Source: a virus. From it: DNA of 26,129 bases. Where the stretch lies: positions 15,128 to 41,256 of the IMG/VR virus record IMGVR_UViG_3300030329_004245; one strand, given 5' to 3'. Numbering within the stretch: the stretch's first letter is position 1; every line of letters starts with the position of its first letter. The notes under the pieces are model-generated. The model was not told the DNA's origin and did no database searches. It was given only the letters and a program-made list of their open reading frames with translations. Of the stretch, positions 11,059-19,119 are shown piece after piece. A program made the translations under genes and the position numbers.

Positions 11059-11989
11059 AGAGGTCTTCCAAGACACTCAACCAGAAGCATATGAGCAGGT
11101 TCTTCAGCTAGCAGCCTGTCCGTTTTTTCAATGGAGTCCATTTGGATACACCATTGACGATAATCCCTGCCAATACGGATGGCTTGAGGAATGGAGCCAT
11201 CAATCCTGGGCTGTATGTGGAAATCGGACCGGGAAAACCGAGTCCACTTGGATGAAGTTTTACGCATCCATGATGGGGGTTGATGCACTCACCAAGCAGC
11301 CGATTCCCAAAGATCGCTTTAAGGAGGATCATGTTAACGGATGGATTATTTCAGATACAGAAGACACGTCCATTGACATCATCCAGCGAACACTTGTAAG
11401 GGAGGTGCTTGGCGACGATGAAACAGGATTTCTCTGGAACTTCGTGGACGATTCCTGCCAGTGGACAGAAGCTGGTGGATGGAAAAATAGCCGCTTTGCC
11501 ACCACCAACGGAAGTAGAGTTACCTTCAAATTTTCCACGCAGAAGCGGAAGACTTTTCAAGGGACTTCGCGTAACATTATTTGGGCTGATGAAGAACAGC
11601 CCAAAGACATCATGGAAGAATCTCGTGCTCGTGTTGCAGATTGCGATGGATACCTTTGGGGCACTCTTACTCCTGTTTATGAACGGCTCAGAGGAATACC
11701 GTGGATCTATCACGATGTCTATTTATCGCGAGAAGAGAAGGGGATCCCATTCCACAACTGGAGCCTCCTACACAACCCGCACATTTCAGATGATGTCAAA
11801 GCCCGATTGACGCGGGAGTGGGATGAGGATTCCAGGGAAGTCCGTATTCATGGCATGTTTGTTCCAATGGGCATCCAGTTAGCCTTCCCGATGTCGATGG
11901 TCCGAACTATGCGCGATGGGGTGCGGAAAGGTGAGTCTGCCCACTTACGATTCAATGAGGAAGGAATCGTAGAACGTGCCGTCATTTAG
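10955..11989 (+). CDS. terL: terminase large subunit, ATPase part
   Basis: Contains the packaging-motor ATPase domain: Walker A C-G-N-R-T-G-K-T-E (about 88-96), Walker B N-I-I-W-A-D-E-E (207-214) and the coupling motif G-T-L-T-P (236-240). Start uncertain: GTG 10955 has AAGG at eight bases; TTG 10934 and ATG 11033 are alternatives. The frame stops at TAG 11987-11989, exactly where a normal large terminase continues into its nuclease domain; that domain is present in the +1 frame from 11976. Deleting one T from the run before the stop would fuse both. So this is either a true two-gene terminase, a programmed frameshift, a mutation or a base error. Confidence 0.9.
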   Translation: MTSTSPPELNGTGEEDLFPKLAKLATMLKEKPWLKEVFQDTQPEAYEQVLQLAACPFFQWSPFGYTIDDNPCQYGWLEEWSHQSWAVCGNRTGKTESTWMKFYASMMGVDALTKQPIPKDRFKEDHVNGWIISDTEDTSIDIIQRTLVREVLGDDETGFLWNFVDDSCQWTEAGGWKNSRFATTNGSRVTFKFSTQKRKTFQGTSRNIIWADEEQPKDIMEESRARVADCDGYLWGTLTPVYERLRGIPWIYHDVYLSREEKGIPFHNWSLLHNPHISDDVKARLTREWDEDSREVRIHGMFVPMGIQLAFPMSMVRTMRDGVRKGESAHLRFNEEGIVERAVI

Positions 11990-12728
11990 GCTTACAATCT
12001 GGGAAGATCCTATCCCTGGCGATGCGTACGCCATAGGGGGCGATCCTTCAGAAGGGCTGGCTCACGGTGATGATTCATGCGGGCAGGTTATCCACTGCCC
12101 TACCGGCAATCAAGTCGCAGAGCTACAGGGAAAGATTGAGCCATTTTCCTTCGCAGACCAGCTGTTCACTCTCGGTCACTACTACAACGAGGCGCTGATC
12201 GGCGTGGAGAACAATAAGGACGGTGGCGCAAATAAGGTGCTGTTCGAGCTAGGATATAAGAATCTTTATTTCGAGATGAAAGAAACCGGCTTGCCGTATC
12301 AGAAGCCGACCGCCAAGCTCGGCTATAATGTGAACTCGCGCACCCGCGCAATGCTTGTAGCCCAGACGCGGAAGTTCCTTTCCGATGGCTCAACTTCTGT
12401 TGTGTCTCTGCATCTAATCAGTCAGTTTGAAACCTTTGCTCTAGAGAGCGATAAGTTCCAGGCGATTGAGAATGCACACGACGATTTAGTAATGTCCTAT
12501 CTCATTGCGTGTGAGATGATGCGCGTTCAGTTGATGCGAACTGAGACTTCGCAAAATCGACTGAATCCGATGTGGAACGGAGATGAAGTTAGCGAACCAG
12601 GCATGGAGGATTTCGAGGTTGCAGAAAACCAAACTCGATCTCAGAAGCTCATTGACAAACACACTAAAGGATCTTACGAGCAAGACATCGTTGATGCGTC
12701 AACGGTGGGCAATCTCGCCGGATTCTAG
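11976..12728 (+). CDS. terminase large subunit, nuclease part
   Basis: A 250-aa RNase H-fold nuclease domain of a large terminase, in the +1 frame relative to the ATPase gene and overlapping it by 14 bases. Visible acidic triad: D23 in A-I-G-G-D-P-S-E-G, E78 in I-G-V-E-N-N-K-D-G-G, and D169/D170 in A-H-D-D-L-V-M-S. The opening L-T-I-W-E-D-P-I-P-G is the usual junction that joins ATPase to nuclease in a single chain. A GTG start at 11976 has AGGAAGGA about ten bases upstream, so separate translation is possible. Confidence 0.9.
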   Translation: MPSFRLTIWEDPIPGDAYAIGGDPSEGLAHGDDSCGQVIHCPTGNQVAELQGKIEPFSFADQLFTLGHYYNEALIGVENNKDGGANKVLFELGYKNLYFEMKETGLPYQKPTAKLGYNVNSRTRAMLVAQTRKFLSDGSTSVVSLHLISQFETFALESDKFQAIENAHDDLVMSYLIACEMMRVQLMRTETSQNRLNPMWNGDEVSEPGMEDFEVAENQTRSQKLIDKHTKGSYEQDIVDASTVGNLAGF

Positions 12729-12738
12729 GAGGCTTGTT

Positions 12739-13002
12739 ATGTGGTGGCACAACCTACTCGGTAGCATTCCCTTTCTGCTAATAATCTTTTTTCTCTTGCG
12801 CCACATGACGCTTGAGCGAACTGCCTGGGTGAAAGAGCGTGCCCTTTTGCTCAACATCGTTATTCAGAAGCCTAGTTCTGGCTCAGTTTCAAACGAGAGC
12901 TTTATCCCGTTTGATGATCCCAGAATGAAGAGCATTATAGACCATGCAAACGCACAGCGGTCTACTGTTGGTTCTGTTGAAGGTGAGGATTCTCAGCCAT
13001 GA
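12739..13002 (+). CDS. small single-pass membrane protein, 87 aa
   Basis: ATG 12739 with AGGAGG at six bases; an earlier in-frame start at 12583 overprints the terminase nuclease and is rejected. One hydrophobic segment at about residues 8-20 (G-S-I-P-F-L-L-I-I-F-F-L-L), then a soluble part with coiled-coil character. This topology suits an inner-membrane spanin-like or other lysis/entry protein, without motif support. Its stop overlaps the next start (ATGA). Confidence 0.65.
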   Translation: MWWHNLLGSIPFLLIIFFLLRHMTLERTAWVKERALLLNIVIQKPSSGSVSNESFIPFDDPRMKSIIDHANAQRSTVGSVEGEDSQP

Positions 13003-13688
13003 CAGAGTCAACGGATCGCGGAGAGTTTGATATGGGGGATATGGAATCCAGTTTTAAGGAAGAACGAGAGTCTTCATCTGGTGTCCTTCCTCCAGAGAAA
13101 ATGCCGTCAGCACCAATCGGATCAGTGTCTCCAGAAATAGGCGATCAGATTCCTGATTCCTACTCTGTAGGAACTAGTGGATCTCCCAATACAGAATATG
13201 CATATGGCAATCCTGGTGCTGAAATGAAGGCAAGGCGCAAAGCTGAGAAAATGAAAGCTGAAAAAATGAAAGCTGAGAAAATGAACGGGGCCGACCTTAC
13301 TGCGGAAACTCAGCCAAAAAAAGAGGAAGTTTCCGCAGTAGAAGTTCCGTCATCGGCGCCATACCAGACCAATATGAAACCAGAAGAAATTGCCGATGCG
13401 ATATATCATTTCGGAACGGATCAGTATAACTTCTTTGTTTCCAGTGCCTTAGCTGCTGGCGGTCAGTGGTTTTTTCCTGCGCCCAGGGTCTTAATGATTG
13501 CGAAATCTGACTACTTAAAGGTATTGGACTTCTTACAGATCCGTTTTAAGCGTCTTTACGATCACGAAGGAGACGGTTTTGTTGGCGATAGTGCTGGCCT
13601 ATTGCAAGATCCAACTTTCGGGCCGATGATGGCAATGTCGGGCATGTTTCACGTGGAACAGGAAAATATTGACGAATCTGCTGAATAG
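12999..13688 (+). CDS. hypothetical upstream of portal, 229 aa
   Basis: ATG 12999 coupled to the previous stop. Residues 1-120 are low-complexity and likely disordered, including a tandem A-E-K-M-K repeat near 82-94 (a 15-base direct repeat in DNA around 13236-13283). The last hundred residues (E-E-I-A-D-A-I-Y-H-F-G-T-D-Q-Y-N-F-F-V onward) look folded. Position between terminase and portal suggests a virion or assembly factor; no family recognised. Confidence 0.65.
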   Translation: MTESTDRGEFDMGDMESSFKEERESSSGVLPPEKMPSAPIGSVSPEIGDQIPDSYSVGTSGSPNTEYAYGNPGAEMKARRKAEKMKAEKMKAEKMNGADLTAETQPKKEEVSAVEVPSSAPYQTNMKPEEIADAIYHFGTDQYNFFVSSALAAGGQWFFPAPRVLMIAKSDYLKVLDFLQIRFKRLYDHEGDGFVGDSAGLLQDPTFGPMMAMSGMFHVEQENIDESAE

Positions 13689-13697
13689 AGGTATTCT
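13669..13697 (+). promoter_or_regulatory. possible promoter before portal
   Basis: TTGACG (13669-13674), a 17-base spacer and TATTCT (13692-13697), followed by a TATATATAG stretch, lie in the 38-base gap before the portal gene. A moderate sigma-70-like match only. Confidence 0.25.
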
Positions 13698-13726
13698 ACG
13701 CTATATATAGTGCTTAAGGAGGCGTT

Positions 13727-15892
13727 TTGGAGAAACAGTCCGCAAGCGGTAGTCCAGTATCGTCTTTAGAAAAGCCCCCAAAGACTGAGGAGGATCTTAA
13801 TGCCTTCGCAGAAGATGTCTGGGGGTATGTTTCTGATTCACGATTGAATCTGGAATACCGTATCAAGGAAGCGATACATTTCCTTGCTGGAGATCATTGG
13901 GTGAGGTATCAGCCGCATTCCCAAAATTTCCAGCAACATTCGTTAGATGAGTGGATTCCCACTCCAGTAACGAACTATCTGGTCAAATACTTTGATCGGA
14001 TTGTCGATTTGTTTGTCTCTGGCGATCTGGCAGAGATCGTTGACGCTGCTACAAAAGACCAATCGGACGTAGAGAGTGCCCAAGCGGCGCTCCGAATGCT
14101 TCATGCAGAATTTGTCCGACTCAAGACCGAAACCAATCTATACATCCCTGCTGCTGGCTGGCTAACGCTAGCTGGCTCATGCGCCATTAGTGCTACATGG
14201 AATGGTCGCGCAGGACGAAGCATTAAGTCGCCTAAAATGAAGATGAGTGAGCGGAATGTTGAAAAGGACATCCTCTCCTGCGTCGATTGCGGATACAAGG
14301 ACAAGGCTTACTTGTCTCCAGCAGAATGCCCTCAGTGCCAAGGGGCAATGGTTTCGGATAAAGCGTATGCGCTGGATATGTCTACCGGGATGCCTCTAAA
14401 AGAGAAATATCAGGAAGAGGTAAAGGACAAAAACGGCGATCCTGTCTACAATGAGTTCAACGTAGGTGAGATAGAGGAGCGAGTTTGTAATCTCCTCAAC
14501 TGGTATCCAATGCCCACAAGAAGGTGGGAGGATTGTCGCTATGTCATGGAAACCGACCCGATGGACCTGGATCAGCTTCGATCCATTTTTGGGAATAAGG
14601 CCAAAGAGGTTATCGCGGAGGATCTTGAGCTAACGGATTGGCAGGGCGTCCACGGTACTGCTATTCAGAGCTACTCTGGGACGCAGAAGGAAAAGGACAG
14701 AGATCGAGTTAAAGTGAAATGGCTCCGTCATATTCCTGATAAACGCTGGCCGAAAGGTTTGCTGCTTATTACTGCTGGCGACAGAGTCATGTATAAGGGC
14801 GACCTAGACTCCTGTGACGGCGAGCTTCCGTATTCCTTTATAAAATATCGCGAGGTTCCTGGCTTGTTCTGGGGCGGGTCCATGTTCCAAGATGTGCTTC
14901 CCATGATGAAGCGGATCAACGCGATTGATTCACATATCGTTCAAAACCGTAAACAAATGGTGTCCGCTCAGTGGCTTGTGCCCGAAGGTTCGGCTATTAG
15001 CCATATCGACGGACGTTCTGGACTTATCATCCGATGGAGTCCATCAACAACTGCTGGCTTTAAGCCAGAAAAAGTTATGGGCACCCCGGTGTCTCAGCAG
15101 GTGCTGAATGAACGAGAGCAAACCATTTCAGATATGGAAGAAGTCTCGGGAGCGCGAGAAATCCTACAGGGGGATACGCCTCCAGGGCCAGAAACCGGCG
15201 CTGCCATCGAGAGACTTCAGGAGCAAGCGTTTAGGCGATTCAAACCTGCTATTTCTAGATGGCGACAGGGATTAGCCGATCACGCCAAACGCAAGCTTAT
15301 GTTGATCGAGAAGTATTGGGACGAGCCTCGCATGGTCAGGACAACTGGCGAGAACAAGGAAACCCAATCTGAGTATCTGTCCAAAGCGAACTTGAGAAAT
15401 GCAGAAGACATGGAAATCAGAGTATCCGTTGGGCTGGACTTCTCAGATGCGTCTAAGCGCGAACGGATTACTAATGCTCTCAGTAATGGGCTTCTTGGCG
15501 ATCCCGCTGATCCTTCTATTCGCGGTAAAGTTCTCGACAAGCTCGGTATTGAAGGCTTTGAGGCTGAATACCTTCTCGATGCGAAAAAGGCGCGACGGGC
15601 ACTTTTGGCCCTTCAAAAAGGGGAAGACCCGCCGCCTATTCTCCCGGTAGATAACCACGGTATTCAGTTCCAGATATTCCGCGACCACATGCTGACATCT
15701 GAATATGAAAACGAGCCAGAACCTACTAAACAGGCGATTCTCGCTCGTGCCATGGAACATCAAGAAGCTCTTAATCAGGAGCAGCAGCAGGTTATGGCTG
15801 CTGCTGAAGCAACCAAGGGGGCTGGCGACCAAGCCACTAATGCAGTAGCTCAGAGTGGCGCAATGGGTGGCGAAATGCCCGTATCAGCTTAA
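13727..15892 (+). CDS. portal protein
   Basis: A 721-aa portal of the P22-like short-tailed phage type: the dodecameric ring at the packaging vertex through which DNA passes. Family-like features: I-K-E-A-I-H-F-L-A-G-D-H-W near 46-58, S-G-A-R-E-I-L-Q-G-D-T-P-P-G-P-E-T-G and the following long helix (I-E-R-L-Q-E-Q-A-F-R-R-F) near 480-510, and an alanine/glutamine-rich C-terminus. An inserted four-cysteine ribbon, C185-x2-C188 and C201-x2-C204, is unusual for a portal. The start is TTG 13727 behind AAGGAGG at four bases. Confidence 0.9.
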   Translation: MEKQSASGSPVSSLEKPPKTEEDLNAFAEDVWGYVSDSRLNLEYRIKEAIHFLAGDHWVRYQPHSQNFQQHSLDEWIPTPVTNYLVKYFDRIVDLFVSGDLAEIVDAATKDQSDVESAQAALRMLHAEFVRLKTETNLYIPAAGWLTLAGSCAISATWNGRAGRSIKSPKMKMSERNVEKDILSCVDCGYKDKAYLSPAECPQCQGAMVSDKAYALDMSTGMPLKEKYQEEVKDKNGDPVYNEFNVGEIEERVCNLLNWYPMPTRRWEDCRYVMETDPMDLDQLRSIFGNKAKEVIAEDLELTDWQGVHGTAIQSYSGTQKEKDRDRVKVKWLRHIPDKRWPKGLLLITAGDRVMYKGDLDSCDGELPYSFIKYREVPGLFWGGSMFQDVLPMMKRINAIDSHIVQNRKQMVSAQWLVPEGSAISHIDGRSGLIIRWSPSTTAGFKPEKVMGTPVSQQVLNEREQTISDMEEVSGAREILQGDTPPGPETGAAIERLQEQAFRRFKPAISRWRQGLADHAKRKLMLIEKYWDEPRMVRTTGENKETQSEYLSKANLRNAEDMEIRVSVGLDFSDASKRERITNALSNGLLGDPADPSIRGKVLDKLGIEGFEAEYLLDAKKARRALLALQKGEDPPPILPVDNHGIQFQIFRDHMLTSEYENEPEPTKQAILARAMEHQEALNQEQQQVMAAAEATKGAGDQATNAVAQSGAMGGEMPVSA

Positions 15893-15908
15893 CTAAAGGA
15901 GACTTACC

Positions 15909-16787
15909 ATGACCGAGCATGTTCAGGAATCGGCGACGCCGGAACCCGAAGCTCAGCCTACGGTCGCACCCGAGGAGGTTTCTCCCGAAGTGTTTCAGGA
16001 GATGTATGCTGAAACAGTCGGTGGAGGATTCCCCCTTGAGACACAGGCTAATGAACAAGTTGAAGCGGACTCTTTCGTAGATGAGAGTCCGGAGATCAAC
16101 CCTGTTCAGGCTGAATTAGACCAGCTAAAGCAGACTATCGCTTATCAGCAAGGCCAGATTCAGAACCTGAGTCAGACTACAGAAGGACAAACTCAACCTC
16201 GCACCGTTGGGGATGTCGTTCGCGAACAGAACCCAGAAATGACCAACGAACAAGCTGACTGGCTTGTAAATCAAGTTGGCACGATTGCGGGTCCGATGAT
16301 TGAGGGGCTGAAAGGCCAGATCGAGTATCTGACTAATCGCCAAAATCAATCAGACCAGCAAGGCGTAGTGAATGACTTTAATGTCCACGTCAACAATCTT
16401 ATGGATAATCATGGGATTGAAGACGCCTGGACTAGAAAGGTCATGCGTCACGCTATTGTGAATGAAGGGCTGGAGCGTCACGGCAATCAATTCTCAAAGG
16501 ATCTGGCAACGCATGAGTTTATCGCGCTTAATAATGAGCGTGTCGAAAACGCGCATGCCAGTGGCGAATCATACGTTCAAGCAAAACAAGGGGCTGAAAG
16601 AGAAACCCCGCCTGTTTCGGGTCCAATTACAAACTCAAGTGCAGTAGAGAGCATTCGTAGCCAAGTCCGTGATCCAAATAATAAAAAGATGGATTTTCGC
16701 GGCGATAGTATGACCCAAATGGTTACTAAGTATCTCGATGCAGTTGAGTCTGGAGCCGACAGTGCGCTGGGGGGATCTAGCAGCTAA
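15909..16787 (+). CDS. scaffolding protein
   Basis: A 292-aa acidic, helical protein between portal and major capsid, the standard scaffold position. It has a disordered E/P-rich N-terminus, a coiled-coil stretch (E-L-D-Q-L-K-Q-T-I-A-Y-Q-Q-G-Q-I near 90-105), a helical middle and a hydrophilic C-terminus. It would direct procapsid assembly and leave before maturation. ATG behind AAAGGAGA. No protease domain or frameshift seen. Confidence 0.85.
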   Translation: MTEHVQESATPEPEAQPTVAPEEVSPEVFQEMYAETVGGGFPLETQANEQVEADSFVDESPEINPVQAELDQLKQTIAYQQGQIQNLSQTTEGQTQPRTVGDVVREQNPEMTNEQADWLVNQVGTIAGPMIEGLKGQIEYLTNRQNQSDQQGVVNDFNVHVNNLMDNHGIEDAWTRKVMRHAIVNEGLERHGNQFSKDLATHEFIALNNERVENAHASGESYVQAKQGAERETPPVSGPITNSSAVESIRSQVRDPNNKKMDFRGDSMTQMVTKYLDAVESGADSALGGSSS

Positions 16788-16792
16788 CGGAA

Positions 16793-18022
16793 ATGGCCCA
16801 GAATCTCCAAAATTTCGATAAGGCACTGAAGGAATTTTATCTTCCGCGCCTTCAATCGACAATCAATACCAATCGTGTGCTTATGCAGCGGTTGGAAAGG
16901 GACGCTAGCAAAACCGACGTTTCAGGTCGGTATGCTTATTTCCCTGTGAATATTCGTCCGACACAAGCTGTTGGCGCTAGAGCCGACGAGGGCGCACTGC
17001 CCACGCCACAGCACCAGGTGTATACGGAGGTCAAGGTAAGGTATAAGTTTAATTATGCCACAATTCGCCTCTCTCACCCAACTATCGCTGCCTCGCGCAA
17101 TGATAAGGGTGCGTTCATTCGCGTTGTAGGTTCGGAAATGGACGGCGTTCGCCGGGATGCGAAGAACGACATCAATCGCCAGTTGTTCGGTTGGGGTCTC
17201 GGCTCTCTCGGAACAGTAAACGGCACGGTTGCTGCTGATGTGGCAACTCTAGTTATGGACCCTGGTCATCAGATCAAGGTGGGTATGGTTATTGACTCCT
17301 ATACGGCAGCCAATACTGCTACCCAGGACATCAACTCTAAGACGGTTTCGGCTGTTTCGGGGAATACGGTTGTCCTTTCTGCTGACACTGGCGCGGAGGT
17401 TCCTGACGGTTCATATATCTACCGTGAGGATTCTGGAAATCAAGAGATGATGGGCCTTATGGGCATCGTTGACTCTGCGGCAAAGACTTCTGGTATCGGC
17501 GCTTTTGCGACCACGCTTCAGGATGTCGTTCGTGGCACATATCCCGAATGGAATGCTCAGGTTCTAGAGCATTCTACTCCTGGTACGTCCCGAGAAATCA
17601 CGGAAGATTTGCTCGACACCGCACAGCTTCAGGTTATGGAGCTTGCCGAGGGTGACAGTTCGATTGGCGTTACTTCGTCTACTCAATTCCGGAAAATCGC
17701 GCATTTGATTACACCGGATCGGCGTTATACGCCGACAATGAAGCTCGAAGGCGGTTTTAAGGCCATTGAGTGGGCAGGAATGCCGATTGTTTGGGATCGG
17801 GATTGCCCCACTGATGTCAACGGGAACCATATGATGTTCATTCTCGATGAGAGTGAGCTGAAGATCTTCCAGTTGGCCGATTGGGACTTTGACGATACAG
17901 ATGGCTCAGTGCTCCATCGTAATTCTGGCTACGCGCAGTATGACGCGCAGTTGTTCTACTACGCGCAGCTTGGGTGCATGGACCCTGCCACCCAGTGCGT
18001 CATTCGCGACCTGGCTTCATAG
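16793..18022 (+). CDS. major capsid protein, HK97 fold expected
   Basis: A 409-aa protein following the scaffold by five bases. Visible capsid-like features: N-terminal helix (F-D-K-A-L-K-E-F-Y-L-P-R-L-Q), an E-loop region with V-K-V-R-Y-K-F-N-Y-A-T near 80, an inserted beta-rich region at about 145-200 (G-T-V-N-G-T-V-A-A-D onward) and the axial/P-domain part with I-E-W-A-G-M-P-I-V-W-D-R-D-C near 322-335. The insertion may be a surface domain. ATG has only a weak ACGGAA site, so translation may be coupled to the scaffold. A hairpin follows in the next gap. Confidence 0.9.
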   Translation: MAQNLQNFDKALKEFYLPRLQSTINTNRVLMQRLERDASKTDVSGRYAYFPVNIRPTQAVGARADEGALPTPQHQVYTEVKVRYKFNYATIRLSHPTIAASRNDKGAFIRVVGSEMDGVRRDAKNDINRQLFGWGLGSLGTVNGTVAADVATLVMDPGHQIKVGMVIDSYTAANTATQDINSKTVSAVSGNTVVLSADTGAEVPDGSYIYREDSGNQEMMGLMGIVDSAAKTSGIGAFATTLQDVVRGTYPEWNAQVLEHSTPGTSREITEDLLDTAQLQVMELAEGDSSIGVTSSTQFRKIAHLITPDRRYTPTMKLEGGFKAIEWAGMPIVWDRDCPTDVNGNHMMFILDESELKIFQLADWDFDDTDGSVLHRNSGYAQYDAQLFYYAQLGCMDPATQCVIRDLAS

Positions 18023-18033
18023 ATCCAAGGGAC

Positions 18034-18072
18034 GTAGGGGGAGTGGGCGACAGTAACGGCTCCTCCCCCTAC
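18034..18072. terminator. 10-bp hairpin after the capsid gene
   Basis: GTAGGGGGAG at 18034-18043 pairs perfectly with 18063-18072 around a 19-base loop; no T-run follows. Likely a partial terminator or an mRNA-stabilising element that sets high capsid expression against downstream genes. Confidence 0.55.
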
Positions 18073-18095
18073 ACTCCACTGAGAAAGGGTGGCTG

Positions 18096-18470
18096 ATGGC
18101 TTATATCACGACTACACGTCCTCCCGGTCCATTTGAATCGAGAGGAACCCAGTACACACAGTCTGCCGGGACAGATGACGATTGCAATGGAAGCGCAGCC
18201 GTTTTAGTTCCTGCGGTTGCTGATCATATCGCAGTGATTGACGATCTTCTTTTAAGCTCGACAGCTGCTGAAATTTTGAATATCCGCGCTGGCTCTGATG
18301 AGTTAAGTGGGGCGATTCATACTGTGGCCCTGGCTTCTCCTGTAGATGTTCTTCCTGGCACAAAGACCATTCGGAGTGATGTCGCTAATGAGGCTATCAC
18401 TCTGTATGCGGCATCGTCTGGAGATGTTTTCTGGACGATCTGGTATCACTACGAGAAGAAAGCACATTAA
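18096..18470 (+). CDS. small virion protein, possible head decoration, 124 aa
   Basis: ATG 18096 behind AAAGGGTGG. The product is beta-rich (P-A-V-A-D-H-I-A-V-I-D-D-L-L-L-S-S and S-S-G-D-V-F-W-T-I-W-Y) with no charged coiled coil. Short beta-sandwich proteins directly after the capsid gene are commonly decoration proteins, but no motif identifies this one. Confidence 0.65.
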   Translation: MAYITTTRPPGPFESRGTQYTQSAGTDDDCNGSAAVLVPAVADHIAVIDDLLLSSTAAEILNIRAGSDELSGAIHTVALASPVDVLPGTKTIRSDVANEAITLYAASSGDVFWTIWYHYEKKAH

Positions 18471-18497
18471 CCAGTATCCTCAAATGAGGGGTAAACT

Positions 18498-19118
18498 ATG
18501 ATTAGAGATAGAAATATCGCATGGCAACGTAAGTCGAGAATCATTACTGCTGGCGAAATGATCGCTGGTGGATTTGCAGATGCCAGTGGTACTGCTCAGG
18601 GCTTTGGAACAGGTGCGCCACCGCTGACTGAATTGTCCAACTTTGGCTTTGGAACGATTGCTGTTACCAACACAGACGTCGTTACTTTCCTCGATTTTAT
18701 TACTCCTCGCGAAATGGAAATTGCGGAGGAGATCGGGGTTCGTGTAATTTGGGCAACAACCGGCGCGGTAACAGGAAGCGACTCGGTTACATTCACAGTC
18801 GTTTATGATCAAGTAGATCCAGGCGAAGCGATTATCGAGCCAGCTACTGCTCTTGATACTACAATCGCAGCACAAACCGCCGGAACGACTACAGCCTATC
18901 TTCTGAAGCGCACTGCTCGGGGTATCATCTCAAAAAAGAAATTCGATGAAACGGCACGGACCGGAATGCTGTCGTGGAAGATTACAACCGCGTTAACCGG
19001 GTTTTCTGCTGCCGAAGTTGGTATTCTCGGCCTTGAGATTGACTACCTCCCTCGTCTTACTTGGAGCAATGGCGAAGAGTTTGGTAATCTGAATAAGAAC
19101 CTGGCAGCTCAGGCATAA
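18498..19118 (+). CDS. virion structural protein, 206 aa
   Basis: ATG 18498 after GAGGGG. Alternating beta-strand-like segments with T, V, G and A (V-T-N-T-D-V-V-T-F-L-D-F, then D-S-V-T-F-T-V-V-Y-D) suggest a beta-sandwich. It resembles proteins found between capsid and tail adaptor in marine-type podoviruses; specific role not recognised. Confidence 0.6.
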   Translation: MIRDRNIAWQRKSRIITAGEMIAGGFADASGTAQGFGTGAPPLTELSNFGFGTIAVTNTDVVTFLDFITPREMEIAEEIGVRVIWATTGAVTGSDSVTFTVVYDQVDPGEAIIEPATALDTTIAAQTAGTTTAYLLKRTARGIISKKKFDETARTGMLSWKITTALTGFSAAEVGILGLEIDYLPRLTWSNGEEFGNLNKNLAAQA

Positions 19119-19119
19119 A

